Shown in pieces: positions 37,979-47,183 of a stretch of DNA of 64,000 bases; position 1 is the stretch's first letter, and each line of letters opens with the position of its first letter. Location of the stretch: NCBI RefSeq assembly GCF_022513565.1, contig NZ_JAKWBE010000005.1, forward strand, positions 1 through 64,000, given 5' to 3'. Under the pieces are notes generated by a model, which did no database searches, had not been told where the DNA came from, and saw only the letters and a program-made list of their open reading frames with translations. Both the position numbers and the translations under genes were made by a program. Source of the DNA: Streptomyces gilvus (GTDB lineage Bacteria; Actinomycetota; Actinomycetes; Streptomycetales; Streptomycetaceae).

Positions 37979-39571
37979 TCACTGCTGGTCACCATCGGTG
38001 CGCAGCCGGAACCGCTGGAGCTTCCCGGTCGCCGTGCGCGGCAGCGCGTCCAGGAAGACGATCTCGCGCGGGCACTTGTACGGCGCGAGCTCCGCCTTGA
38101 CGAAGGCGCGCAGGGCCTCCGCGTCCCGTACGGCGCCCTCCCTGAGGACCACATGGGCCACGACCACCTGTCCGCGGGCCTCGTCGGGCCGCCCCACCAC
38201 CGCCGCCTCCATCACGTCCGGGTGACGCAGCAACGCGTCCTCGACCTCCGGTCCCGCGATGTTGTACCCGGCCGAGATGATCATGTCGTCGGCCCGGGCG
38301 ACATAACGGAAGTAGCCGTCCGGCTCCCGGACATAGGTGTCGCCGGTGACGTTCCAGCCGTCACGCACGTAGTCGTGCTGGCGCGGATCGGCGAGGTAGC
38401 GGCAGCCGACCGGACCGCGCACGGCCAGCAGCCCCGGCTCCCCGTCGGGCACGGGCCGCCCGTCCGCGTCCTGCACGCGCGCCTCCCAGCCCGGCACGGG
38501 CACCCCGGTCGTCCCGGGCCGGATGTCGTCGTCGGCCGCGGAGATGAAGATGTGCAGCAGCTCGGTCGCGCCGATGCCGTTGATGATCCGCAGGCCGGTC
38601 CGCTCGTACCAGGCCCGCCAGGTGGCGGCGGGGAGGTTCTCGCCGGCGGAGACGCAGCGGCGCAGCGAGGTGACGTCGTGGGCGTCGAGGTCGTCCAGCA
38701 TCGCCCGGTAGGCGGTCGGGGCGGTGAACAGGACGGAGACGCGGTGCTCGGCGACGGCGGGCAGCAGCTGCCTGGGGTGCGCCTGTTCGAGCAGCAGCGC
38801 GCTCGCGCCGGCCCGCATCGGGAAGACCACCAGTCCGCCGAGGCCGAAGGTGAAGCCGAGCGGCGGACTGCCCGTGAAGACGTCGTCCGCCTGTGGTTTG
38901 AGCACGTGCTTCGAGAAGGTGTCCGCTATGGCGAGCACGTCCCGGTGGAAGTGCATGCACCCTTTCGGGCGACCCGTGGTGCCCGAGGTGAACGCGATCA
39001 GCGCGATGTCGTCGGCCGCGGTGTCCACGGCCGGGTAGGGCGTGTCGGGCGCCGGGCGGCGCAGCAGGTCGTCGGGGGCGTCGCCGCCGTAGGTGGTGAT
39101 GCGCAGGCCGGGTATCTCGGCCTTGGCGAGGTCGTCGACGGAGCGGATGTCGCAGAGGGCATGCCGGACCAGTGCCATGTCACATATCACTGCCAGCTCG
39201 TGCGGCCGCTGCTGCGCCAGCACGGTCACCGCCACCGCCCCCGCCTTCAGCACCGCCAGCCAGCACGCCGCGAGCCACGGCGTGGTGGGCCCGCGCAGCA
39301 GCACGCGCTGGCCGGCTATGACCCCCAGCTCGTCGGTGAGGACGTGCGCCAGCCGGTCGACGCGGGCGCGCAGCTCGCCGTACGTCCAGGTGGGGCCGTC
39401 CGGTGTGTGGAACACCGGGCGCTCGTCGGGTGGGCCGGCGAGGAGCTCGGCGGCGCAGTTCAGCCGATCGGGGTACCGCAGCCCGGGCAGCTCGAAGCGG
39501 AGGTCGGGCCACTGGTCGGGGGGCGGGAGGTGGTCGCGCGCGAAGGTGTCGACGTGGGCCGAGACGATCAT
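37979..39571 (-). CDS. aryl-CoA ligase, 2-aminobenzoate/benzoate-CoA ligase type
   Basis: 530 residues of the ANL adenylate-forming superfamily: P-loop FTSGTTGRPKGCMHFHRD, NGIGATELLHIFISA (A5), GDTYVREPDGYFRYVARADDMIISAGYNI (A7-A8), and catalytic Lys near the C-terminus in LPRTATGKLQRFRL. The start and the acyl-pocket segments (GSPPLGFTFGLGGLVVFPM, VLFTAPTAYRAML) fit the benzoate/2-aminobenzoate-CoA ligase branch. It would activate the aromatic acid to its CoA thioester for the monooxygenase/OYE enzyme. It is divergent from the acyl-CoA dehydrogenase across a palindromic operator. Confidence 0.88.
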   Translation of the reverse strand: MIVSAHVDTFARDHLPPPDQWPDLRFELPGLRYPDRLNCAAELLAGPPDERPVFHTPDGPTWTYGELRARVDRLAHVLTDELGVIAGQRVLLRGPTTPWLAACWLAVLKAGAVAVTVLAQQRPHELAVICDMALVRHALCDIRSVDDLAKAEIPGLRITTYGGDAPDDLLRRPAPDTPYPAVDTAADDIALIAFTSGTTGRPKGCMHFHRDVLAIADTFSKHVLKPQADDVFTGSPPLGFTFGLGGLVVFPMRAGASALLLEQAHPRQLLPAVAEHRVSVLFTAPTAYRAMLDDLDAHDVTSLRRCVSAGENLPAATWRAWYERTGLRIINGIGATELLHIFISAADDDIRPGTTGVPVPGWEARVQDADGRPVPDGEPGLLAVRGPVGCRYLADPRQHDYVRDGWNVTGDTYVREPDGYFRYVARADDMIISAGYNIAGPEVEDALLRHPDVMEAAVVGRPDEARGQVVVAHVVLREGAVRDAEALRAFVKAELAPYKCPREIVFLDALPRTATGKLQRFRLRTDGDQQ

Positions 39572-39639
39572 GGCGGTTCGCCCCCTTGCCTTGTGGGCCG
39601 CCGTAGGTGGGCGTCGTGGTGGGCTCGCGGCAACGAGCG

Positions 39640-39675
39640 TATCGCGTTGGTGACGGCAGTCAACAGAGCGCGATA
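39640..39675. promoter_or_regulatory. 36-bp palindromic operator, PaaX-like
   Basis: TATCGCG (39640-39646) and CGCGATA (39669-39675) flank GTTG...CAAC around the core GTGACGGCAGTCA. The TCGCG-TT...AA-CGCGA layout resembles known PaaX operators, and it sits between the divergent ligase-paaX and dehydrogenase-ridA operons. The core recurs at 33938-33950. Confidence 0.6.
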
Positions 39676-39710
39676 ACGTCGGAGGAGACGCGGCGGAGAG
39701 GAGACCGGCG

Positions 39711-40886
39711 ATGCCCGCATTCTCGCTCGAACCGGAACAGATCGCCTGGTGTGCGCGGCTGCGTACGCTGGCGGCGGAGCGGCTGCGCCCGCTCGCCGAG
39801 AAGGGCGAGCCCGGCCACGTCAACCGCCCGCTGATCGAGGAACTGGGCCGACTCGGCCTGCTGGGCCGTCTGTTCACCTCCGGCGCGCTCGACCTGTGCC
39901 TGATGCGGGAGTCCCTCGCCTACGCCTGCACGGAGGCGGAGACGGCCCTCGCCCTCCAGGGCCTGGGCGCGCATCCCGTGCACGCCCACGGCAGCCCCGC
40001 CCAACGCGAGCACTGGCTGCCGAGGGTGAGCGTGGGCGCCGCGGTGGCCGCGTTCGCGCTGAGCGAGCCGAACGCCGGCTCGGACGCGGCGGCGCTGGCG
40101 CTGCGGGCGGAGCCCGACGGAGCGGCCCGCTGGCGCCTGACCGGGGAGAAGTGCTGGATCTCCAACGCCCCCGAGGCCGACTTCTACACCGTCTTCGCGC
40201 GCACCACCCACGGCGCCGGCGCCCGCGGGGTGACCGCCTTCCTGGTCCCCGCCGACCGCCCCGGACTCACCGGGACCGCGCTCGACATGCTCTCGCCGCA
40301 CCCCATCGGCGCCCTCGGCCTCGACGCCGTACCCGTGACCGCGGACGACGTGCTCGGCGAGGTCGACCGCGGCTTCCGCGTGGCGATGGGCACCCTCAAC
40401 CTCTTCCGGCCCAGCGTCGGGGCCTTCGCCGTCGGCATGGCCCAGGCCGCCCTGGACGCGACCCTCGCGCACACCGCCCGACGGGACGCGTTCGGCGGCA
40501 AGCTGCGGGATCTGCAGACCGTCGCGCACCAGGTCGCCGAGCTGGCCCTGCGCACCGAGGCGGCCCGCCTCATGGTGTACGCGGCGGCGACGGCGTACGA
40601 CGAGGGCGCCCCGGACGACCCCAAACGCGCGGCGATGGCGAAGCTGCTGGCCACCGAGACCGCGCAGCAAGTCGTCGACACGGCCGTCCAGTTGCACGGC
40701 GCCCGGGCGCTGCGCCGCGGACATCTGCTGGAACACCTGTACCGCGAGGTTCGCGCCCCGCGCATCTACGAGGGCGCGAGCGAGGTCCAACGCGGCATCA
40801 TCGCCAAGGAGTTGTACAGGGAGCTGTACAGGGAGTCGGGCACGGAGCCGGACGCGGAGACGGAAACCCCGGAGGCAGGCCAGTGA
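39711..40886 (+). CDS. acyl-CoA dehydrogenase
   Basis: 391 residues with the three ACAD domains: N-terminal helices, the FAD-binding beta domain (FALSEPNAGSDAAALALRAEPDG, EKCWISNAPEADFYTVFAR), and the C-terminal helical domain with QLHGARALRRGHLLEHLYREVRAPRIYEGASEVQRGIIAKE. The catalytic Glu is in IYEGASE. It overlaps the RidA gene by 4 bp (GTGA). In this setting it probably oxidises a cyclohexene- or cyclohexane-carboxyl-CoA intermediate after ring reduction. A Ser/Thr/Glu-rich tail follows the core. Confidence 0.92.
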   Translation: MPAFSLEPEQIAWCARLRTLAAERLRPLAEKGEPGHVNRPLIEELGRLGLLGRLFTSGALDLCLMRESLAYACTEAETALALQGLGAHPVHAHGSPAQREHWLPRVSVGAAVAAFALSEPNAGSDAAALALRAEPDGAARWRLTGEKCWISNAPEADFYTVFARTTHGAGARGVTAFLVPADRPGLTGTALDMLSPHPIGALGLDAVPVTADDVLGEVDRGFRVAMGTLNLFRPSVGAFAVGMAQAALDATLAHTARRDAFGGKLRDLQTVAHQVAELALRTEAARLMVYAAATAYDEGAPDDPKRAAMAKLLATETAQQVVDTAVQLHGARALRRGHLLEHLYREVRAPRIYEGASEVQRGIIAKELYRELYRESGTEPDAETETPEAGQ

Positions 40887-41281
40887 GCACCGAACGCGTC
40901 AACCCGCCCGAACTCTCCCCGCCCACCGGCTTCTCGCACGCGGTCGTCGCCACCGGCACCCGCGTGGTGTTCCTGGCCGGCCAGACCGCCCTGGACACCG
41001 AGGGCAAGGTCACCGGCGACACGCTCCCCGCCCAGTTCGCGAAGGCGCTCACCAATCTGCTGACCGCGCTCACCGCGGCCGGCGGCACCCCCGCCGACCT
41101 GGCCCGCGTCACCGTCTACGCCACCGACGTCGCCGCCTACCGCGTCCACGCGCCCGAACTCGGGCGGATCTGGCGGCGGTTGGCGGGACGGGACTACCCG
41201 GCGATGGCGGTCGTGGAGGTCGTACGCCTCTGGGACGACCAGGCACAGGTGGAGCTCGACGGTTTCGCCGTGCTGCCCTGA
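40883..41281 (+). CDS. RidA-family (YjgF/YER057c) enamine/imine deaminase
   Basis: 132 residues, complete RidA trimer-forming fold: SPPTGFSHAVVATGTRVVFLAGQTALD, FAKALTNLLTALTAAGGTPADLARVTVYATD, DYPAMAVVEVVRLWDDQAQVELDGFAVLP. The conserved Arg that binds the carboxylate in canonical RidA is replaced around MAVVEVVRLW, which retains R-L. Coupling to an aminobenzoyl-CoA pathway suggests a dedicated step, hydrolysis of the imine/enamine left when the amino group of the reduced ring is removed as ammonia. Confidence 0.9.
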   Translation: MSTERVNPPELSPPTGFSHAVVATGTRVVFLAGQTALDTEGKVTGDTLPAQFAKALTNLLTALTAAGGTPADLARVTVYATDVAAYRVHAPELGRIWRRLAGRDYPAMAVVEVVRLWDDQAQVELDGFAVLP

Positions 41282-41291
41282 CCCGAGTCGG

Positions 41292-42155
<864 letters not shown>

Positions 42156-42166
42156 CCGCCGCCCCC

Positions 42167-42199
42167 TCGTGCCCGCGGAACCACGGCCCGCGGGCACGA
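42167..42199 (+). terminator. terminator after the DUF6299-like gene
   Basis: A 12-bp perfect stem TCGTGCCCGCGG / CCGCGGGCACGA with a 9-nt loop, 11 bp past the stop codon. Confidence 0.8.
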
Positions 42200-42276
42200 C
42201 GCCCCCCCCACACTCCACAGATGCGTTGCGTGCCGACAGAATAGTGTGTAGAGAGCACGCGACCGGCGGGGAGGAG

Positions 42277-42520
42277 AGTGCTCCTTGGCGCCGGTCAGCA
42301 CCACGGCCCGGACTTCCGGGTGCTCGAAGCGCAGCCGCTGCACGGCGTCGTACAACTCGATGTCGACACCGAGGTCGTAGGAGTTCAGCTTCAGCTCGTA
42401 GCCCGGGACCAGCCCGCCGCCCTCGTCGACGTCCCGCTCCAGCCAGGCGACCGGCCCGTCCGTACGCAGCCTCCAGTGCCGGTACGACTGCGGGCTCCGG
42501 TCGAAGGACGCCTCCACCAT
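42277..42520 (-). pseudogene. boxC: truncated boxC (benzoyl-CoA dihydrodiol lyase), N-terminal piece
   Basis: From the ATG the frame reads SYRHWRLRTDGPVAWLERDV, then GYELKLNSYDLGVDIELYDA and RLRFEHPEVRAVVLTGAKE, the well-conserved start of BoxC, which opens the 2,3-epoxide ring of benzoyl-CoA in the aerobic box pathway. Homology ends after LTGAK; the ORF then runs on as low-complexity antisense of the DUF6299 gene. Over 80 percent of the enzyme is missing. It is next to the aryl-CoA island, which suggests that a box operon was once there. Confidence 0.8.
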
Positions 42521-42565
42521 GCCGAGCGCCTCCTCGCGCCGGTGCGGGTACCGATATCCCGATGG

Positions 42566-42604
42566 TCTACAGAAGCTCGGTAGCGCATCAAGGTTCTGTA
42601 GAAC
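42566..42604. promoter_or_regulatory. two related operator-like elements upstream of the boxC remnant
   Basis: TCTACAGA (42566-42573) and GTTCTGTAGAAC (42593-42604) are palindromes of the same type, centres 29 bp apart, in the relict promoter region of the boxC fragment. They may be a surviving operator. Confidence 0.35.
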
Positions 42605-42656
42605 AAGAAGGAGACGGCGTTCCGTGGTCGAGAAGGGGCGGAAGCGGCAACACGCC

Positions 42657-42690
42657 GGTGGCGCGCCGCCCCGAGGGGCAGCGCGCCACC
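42657..42690 (-). terminator. terminator of the lamin-tail-domain gene
   Basis: A 10-bp perfect outer stem GGTGGCGCGC / GCGCGCCACC encloses a 14-nt GC-rich loop with a further CCCC-GA-GGGG. It lies 39 bp beyond the stop codon. Confidence 0.75.
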
Positions 42691-42728
42691 AGTCAGCCAG
42701 CCGGATTCACGCCGGCGTGCCGGGTCGG

Positions 42729-43376
42729 TCAGGCGCGGCGGTCGCCGTCGTGCCGTCCGTCGCGGTCGTGGTGGCCGCCGTCGCGGTCGTGACGGCGGTC
42801 CCCGTCGCGCCCACCGTCGCGGTCGTGACGGCCGTCCCCGGCACGCCCGCCGTCCCGGTCGTGACGGCCGTCCCCGTCGTGGCGGCGGTCCCCGTCGCGC
42901 CCGCCGTCGCGGTCGTGGCGGCCCCAGGAGGTCTCGTCGACCAGGCGGCCGCGCTCGTCACGCAGGGTCGCGGTGTCGGAGTTCCTGTCCCACACGAACC
43001 CGCGACGGTCCTGGTAGACGTCGCTCGTGGTGTCCCGGCCCAGACCGGTGTGGACGCGCACGGTCGAACGGCCCTGGAGCAGGACGTGATGGAAGGTGTA
43101 GGTGTGGCCCTCCCGGTCGGACAGCGTCCAGTGGTCCAGGTTCACCGCCCGGCGGGAGTTGTTGGTGATGTCCGCCCACTCCGCGTTCAGTGACCGGTTG
43201 CCCCGGCCGTCACGCCACGGGGAGGCGGAGTGCACGGCGCTGATGAACACCGAACCGTGGTGCGGGCGGCCGGGCTGGTGGTCGGCGGCCGCGGCGGGGA
43301 GCGCGGCGGCACCGACGACGGCGGCGGCGACCGCGGCGGCGGCGGTCAGGCGACGGACGGAAGCAGAAACGGACAC
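42729..43376 (-). CDS. secreted lamin-tail-domain protein with Asp/Arg/His-rich C-terminal repeats
   Basis: 215 residues. A signal peptide (RRLTAAAAVAAAVVGAAALPAAAA) precedes a lamin-tail (LTD) beta-sandwich: VFISAVHSASP, NAEWADITNNSRRAVNLDHWTLSD, then TYTFHHVLLQGRSTVRVHTG and FVWDRNSDTATLRDERGRLVDET. The last 60 residues are repeats of the form RHDRDGGRDGDR (about 12-residue and 6-residue units), highly charged and His-rich. The start is GTG at 43376, with AAGGGGG upstream; the longer frame to 43526 is not supported. LTD proteins are extracellular and often DNA- or surface-associated; the function here is unknown. Confidence 0.8.
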   Translation of the reverse strand: MSVSASVRRLTAAAAVAAAVVGAAALPAAAADHQPGRPHHGSVFISAVHSASPWRDGRGNRSLNAEWADITNNSRRAVNLDHWTLSDREGHTYTFHHVLLQGRSTVRVHTGLGRDTTSDVYQDRRGFVWDRNSDTATLRDERGRLVDETSWGRHDRDGGRDGDRRHDGDGRHDRDGGRAGDGRHDRDGGRDGDRRHDRDGGHHDRDGRHDGDRRA

Positions 43377-43522
43377 GAGTGTCCCCCTTCGCAAGGGTGG
43401 AACACCCCGGCCACGGCGATGAAACCGCAGGTCGGCGGGGTGTGTTGTGCGGGTGGCGACCGGTCGGCCGCACATCCACACCCTGCACCGAATCCCCACG
43501 TCCGGTGGGGTGAATGCGTGCC

Positions 43523-43566
43523 TCATTACAGATCCAACAGATATCTATGACTCTCGCCTGTAATGA
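43523..43566. promoter_or_regulatory. 9-bp inverted repeat upstream of the lamin-tail gene
   Basis: TCATTACAG (43523-43531) and CTGTAATGA (43558-43566) lie 26 bp apart in an AT-rich stretch about 150 bp upstream of the GTG start. The remainder of this 339-bp gap holds no gene. The arms could be two sites of a regulator; the spacing is too long for a simple palindromic operator. Confidence 0.35.
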
Positions 43567-43715
43567 CCATTTACCGGCCGAATGCACCGAGTTGACGGCA
43601 TATAGGGAAGTCCGCCCTTGGAAACACTGGAATGCGGCATGAGTCCGCCACCCCCCGCCACCCCACCTGCGAGAACGCCGTCACCCGAAAGTGAGTAACG
43701 GCCCATGCAACCGGC

Positions 43716-44987
43716 CTACTCGCGGCTGCGCCTGCGTCCCTTGGGGCGGCGGGGGTAGGGGAAGAGGCGTGGGCGGCGTTTGGCTGCTACGTCCTCGATC
43801 CAGCCGAAGAGGATGATGGCCGTGCAGATCAGGGGGGCGGCGAGGAGCAGGGGGGTCCACTGGCTTGAAAGGAGCCACTGGGCGTGGTCGTAGAAGAAGG
43901 TGTTGCTCCACAGGGGGTCGATCAGGGGCTCGGTCAGGACCAGGGCGAAGGAGTGCCACAGGTAGACCGTGACCGCGCGGGAGTTGAGGAGGCTGATGAC
44001 GCCGTTGAAGCGTTCCAGCGGCTTGGGCCACTGTTCCCAGGAGGGGCTCAGGTGGAGCAGGAGCAGCACCGCGCCGAAGGACCAGATCGCCTGGGCGACG
44101 GGTATCGCCTCCAGGTCGTGTCCGATCCGCGGGTTGTCCACCGGTGACCGCAGCAGCCACCACATGCCGAACATGAGTATCAGCGGAGCGACGGACGGCA
44201 CGATGTACTGCGGGATCTTGCGGAGCAGCCCCTCCTGGTGGGCCATGCCGAGCAGCCAGCAGGAGCCGAACGTGGTGAAGTCGGTGGCGGCCTCCATCAG
44301 CCGGCCGGACTGGTCGACCAGGCCGGAGTTGATGAAGAACGCGAGCGCGAGCGGCACCAGGAGGGTGACCCAGGGCAGCTTCCGCATCGCCTTGAGCAGG
44401 AGCGGCGAGAGCAGTACGTACCAGAGATAGGCGCGCAGATACCACAGCGGTACGGAGATCTGCTCGGCCCAGGAGGCGGGCAGGTGGCCGCCGAAGGTGT
44501 GCAGCGAGGCCCCGAACGGCGGCTCGCTGAGCGGCAGGACCCAGAAGGCCATCTCGGCCCACCACCAGTGAGGGTGGTGGTTGTAGTGCGGGCCCCAGCC
44601 CTGAAGGATCATCAGCGGTACCACGACCGCGCCGAACAGCCACATCGGCGGCAGCAGTCGGCGTAGCCGGCCGCGGATCACGTTCAGCGCCGGTCGGTTG
44701 AGGGACCGCGCCATCAGTGACCCGGCGAGCGCGAACATGACTCCCATGGAGGGGAAGACGATCGGCAGCCAGGTCCAGCTGAAGTTGTGGTAGATCACCA
44801 CGCGGACCAGGGCGAGCGCCCGCAGCAGGTCGAGGTAGCGGTCGCGGCCGGGCCTGCGCGCGGGCGCCGGAGCCTCCTCCGGTTCCGTGTCGCGCTGCTC
44901 CGTGAACACGCTGGGGACCAGGATTCGTAGGGCCAGGGTCTCGGAGGGATCCTGGACGCCGTGGGCAGCCCGTTCCGACGTACTCAT
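43716..44987 (-). CDS. membrane acyltransferase (acyltransferase-3 like) of a mat/PNAG-type locus
   Basis: 423 residues with about ten membrane helices: RYLDLLRALALVRVVIYHNFSWTWLPIVFPSMGVMFALAGSLM holds the R-x10-H pattern of acyltransferase-3 enzymes, followed by VIRGRLRRLLPPMW and further helices to VTVYLWHSFALVLTEPL. Such proteins O-acylate surface polysaccharides. The ATG overlaps the stop of the deacetylase/glycosyltransferase by 4 bp. In Streptomyces the matA/matB pair makes a poly-beta-1,6-GlcNAc-type glycan for pellet aggregation; this gene probably corresponds to matA, by context. Confidence 0.85.
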   Translation of the reverse strand: MSTSERAAHGVQDPSETLALRILVPSVFTEQRDTEPEEAPAPARRPGRDRYLDLLRALALVRVVIYHNFSWTWLPIVFPSMGVMFALAGSLMARSLNRPALNVIRGRLRRLLPPMWLFGAVVVPLMILQGWGPHYNHHPHWWWAEMAFWVLPLSEPPFGASLHTFGGHLPASWAEQISVPLWYLRAYLWYVLLSPLLLKAMRKLPWVTLLVPLALAFFINSGLVDQSGRLMEAATDFTTFGSCWLLGMAHQEGLLRKIPQYIVPSVAPLILMFGMWWLLRSPVDNPRIGHDLEAIPVAQAIWSFGAVLLLLHLSPSWEQWPKPLERFNGVISLLNSRAVTVYLWHSFALVLTEPLIDPLWSNTFFYDHAQWLLSSQWTPLLLAAPLICTAIILFGWIEDVAAKRRPRLFPYPRRPKGRRRSRE

Positions 44988-47158
44988 GAAGTCATCTCTC
45001 CCGTCGCGACTTCGAGTCCCACCTCGCCGGTGCGCTTGAGCTTCTGCCAGCGCAGCCGTCCCCCGGTCATCGCGGTGATGGCGGACTGCAGCAGCACCAT
45101 GTACATGAGCACCCGGTAGACCACCTGCTGGGCCGGCAGCGTGATGAGATGCCACGCCTTCTCTCTGTCCAGGTGGAAGGACCACCAGGCGCAGACGGCC
45201 TGCAGGGCCATCACCGCGAACCATGCCGCCAGGGTCTTGTAGGCGTCGACGAAGACCACGCCGTAGACCATGCCGATGTCGAAGGCGGGGGCGAGCAGCG
45301 GGGTGACCACCATGAACAGGGCGACGAACGGCAGTCCCACCCGGCCGAAGTGGCCGGCCGGGCCCCGCTCCAGCAGCGCGTGCCGGTGCTTCCACATCGC
45401 CTGCATGGTGCCGTAGCTCCAGCGGTACCGCTGCGACCACAGCTGCTTCATGCTGACGGGCGCCTCGGTCCAGGCGCGGGCGTCCTCGGCGTAGACGACC
45501 TTCCAGCCGGCCCGGTGCAGGGCCATGGTCACGTCGGTGTCCTCGGCGAGCGTGTCGTCGCTCATGCCCCCCGCCTCCTGAAGCGCGGTACGGCGGAAGG
45601 CGCCGATGGCGCCGGGGATGGTCGGCATGCAGTCGAGCACGTCGTACATGCGGCGGTCGAGGTTGAAGCCCATCACGTACTCGAGGTGCTGCCAGGCGCC
45701 GATCAGTGTGTCGCGGTTGCCGACCTTGGCGTTGCCGGCCACCGCGCCGACGCGGGGGTCGGCGAAGGGCTGGACCAGTTCCCGGACGGTGGCGGGTTCG
45801 AAGACCGTGTCGCCGTCCATCATGACGATGAGGGCGTGCGAGGCGGCGGCCACACCGGTGTTGAGGGCGGCGGGCTTTCCGCTGTTCCGCTGGCGGATCA
45901 GCCGGACCATCGGCAGGCCGAGCTCCTCCACGATGGCGGCCGTGTCGTCGCTCGATCCGTCGTCGACCACGATCACTTCGATGGGGTGGTCGCTTCTGGC
46001 CAGGGAGAGCAGGGTGTTGGTGATGCACTCCTGCTCGTTGTACGCGGGTACCACCACGGTGACCGGTTCGGTGACCGGGGCGCCCCAGGAGAAACCTTTC
46101 TTGCGCACGCGCCGCACATGGATGGTGGAGAGCACCAGCATCAGCGCGAACCGCGCCATGACCAGCGCGCCGACGACCGCGAGCACGCCGATCAGCCATG
46201 GCATCAGGCGTACCGAGAAGGTGGTGCACCACAGGAACGCCGTGCCGAGCCACAGGCTGTAGCCGCTGACCTTGGTGTTGGCGGATCCGGAGCCGATCGC
46301 CTCGCCGGTGGTCCTGAACGTGTAGCCCTGGGCCCTGAGCTTGTCGATGATGACCGGCAGCGCTGCCAGCGTCTGCGAGCGGTTGCCGCCCGCGTCGTGC
46401 AGCAGGACCATCTCGCCCTGGCCCGGGAGGTCGGGCATGGCGGCCTTGACGATGGAGTCGACGCCGGGGCGCTTCCAGTCGTCGGTGTCCTTGTTGATGA
46501 AGGCGGTCAGGTACCCCTCCGACCCGGCCTGCTGGGTCACCGGCCACGACCAGTCGTCGAGCGCGTCGGTGGTGGAGGAGTAGGGCGGGCGGAACAGGGC
46601 GGAGTGGATGCCCGCGACACCGGCCAGCGCGAGCTGGGTCTCACCCAGTTCCCAGGTCAGCCGGGAGCCGGAGTGCAGTGCGAGGTCGGGGTGGGTGAAG
46701 GTGTGCACGCCGATCTCGTGACCGTCGGCCACGATCCGGCGGATCAGCGCCGGGTTGCGGGTGACCATCGAGCCGGTGACGAAGAAGTCCGCGTGGACGT
46801 TCTTCTCCTTCAGCACCTTGAGGATCTTCGGCGTCCACTGGGGGGACGGCCCGTCGTCGAAGGAGAGGACGACCGTCTTGTCCGGGATCGTGTAGCTGAC
46901 CGGCTTGCTGTTCTTGTCGCCGCGTGCGTCGACGACCGGGCCGCCCTCCAGCACGCTGGTGGGGACGGTGCCCTTGTCCACCGAGACAGCGATGCGCTCG
47001 TCATGGAAGACCTCGTTGTTCGCCATGCCCCGGAGCACCATCAACGCGAGCAGGGTCGCCAGCAGAGTGAGCGGCAGGAAGAAACGCAGAGGGGGCGCGG
47101 CGAGTCGGCGCGGCCGCGCCAGGGACTGCCGTGAACGGTGACGGCGGGAGCGGGACAT
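44984..47158 (-). CDS. matB: bifunctional polysaccharide deacetylase / family-2 glycosyltransferase, MatB-like
   Basis: 724 residues. One N-terminal membrane helix, then an extracytoplasmic NodB deacetylase domain: VVLSFDDGPSPQWTPKILKVL (metal Asp), HEIGVHTFTHPDL (metal His pair), RPPYSSTTD, MVLLHDAGGNRSQT. Then membrane helices and a cytoplasmic GT2 domain: VTVVVPAYNEQECITNTL, VIVVDDGSSDDT, MDGDTVFEP, DDTLAEDTDVT, and QRYRWSYGT (the Q..RW processive-synthase motif), closed by membrane helices. It fits synthesis and partial N-deacetylation of a GlcNAc polymer, as for MatB in Streptomyces. Operon with the upstream small membrane protein and the downstream acyltransferase. Confidence 0.9.
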   Translation of the reverse strand: MSRSRRHRSRQSLARPRRLAAPPLRFFLPLTLLATLLALMVLRGMANNEVFHDERIAVSVDKGTVPTSVLEGGPVVDARGDKNSKPVSYTIPDKTVVLSFDDGPSPQWTPKILKVLKEKNVHADFFVTGSMVTRNPALIRRIVADGHEIGVHTFTHPDLALHSGSRLTWELGETQLALAGVAGIHSALFRPPYSSTTDALDDWSWPVTQQAGSEGYLTAFINKDTDDWKRPGVDSIVKAAMPDLPGQGEMVLLHDAGGNRSQTLAALPVIIDKLRAQGYTFRTTGEAIGSGSANTKVSGYSLWLGTAFLWCTTFSVRLMPWLIGVLAVVGALVMARFALMLVLSTIHVRRVRKKGFSWGAPVTEPVTVVVPAYNEQECITNTLLSLARSDHPIEVIVVDDGSSDDTAAIVEELGLPMVRLIRQRNSGKPAALNTGVAAASHALIVMMDGDTVFEPATVRELVQPFADPRVGAVAGNAKVGNRDTLIGAWQHLEYVMGFNLDRRMYDVLDCMPTIPGAIGAFRRTALQEAGGMSDDTLAEDTDVTMALHRAGWKVVYAEDARAWTEAPVSMKQLWSQRYRWSYGTMQAMWKHRHALLERGPAGHFGRVGLPFVALFMVVTPLLAPAFDIGMVYGVVFVDAYKTLAAWFAVMALQAVCAWWSFHLDREKAWHLITLPAQQVVYRVLMYMVLLQSAITAMTGGRLRWQKLKRTGEVGLEVATGEMTS

Positions 47159-47183
47159 GGTCTTCCTGGTCGGTCGCGTCTGG

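Noticed and set aside
42604..42728. Small gene starting GTGGTCGAGAAGG after AAGGAG
   Set aside because: It has a good ribosome site, but the frame immediately enters the terminator hairpin and then the antisense of the lamin-tail repeats.
42519..43193. Val/Ala/Pro-repeat protein on the plus strand
   Set aside because: Antisense of the Asp/Arg/His repeats of the lamin-tail protein, which has a signal peptide and recognisable domain.
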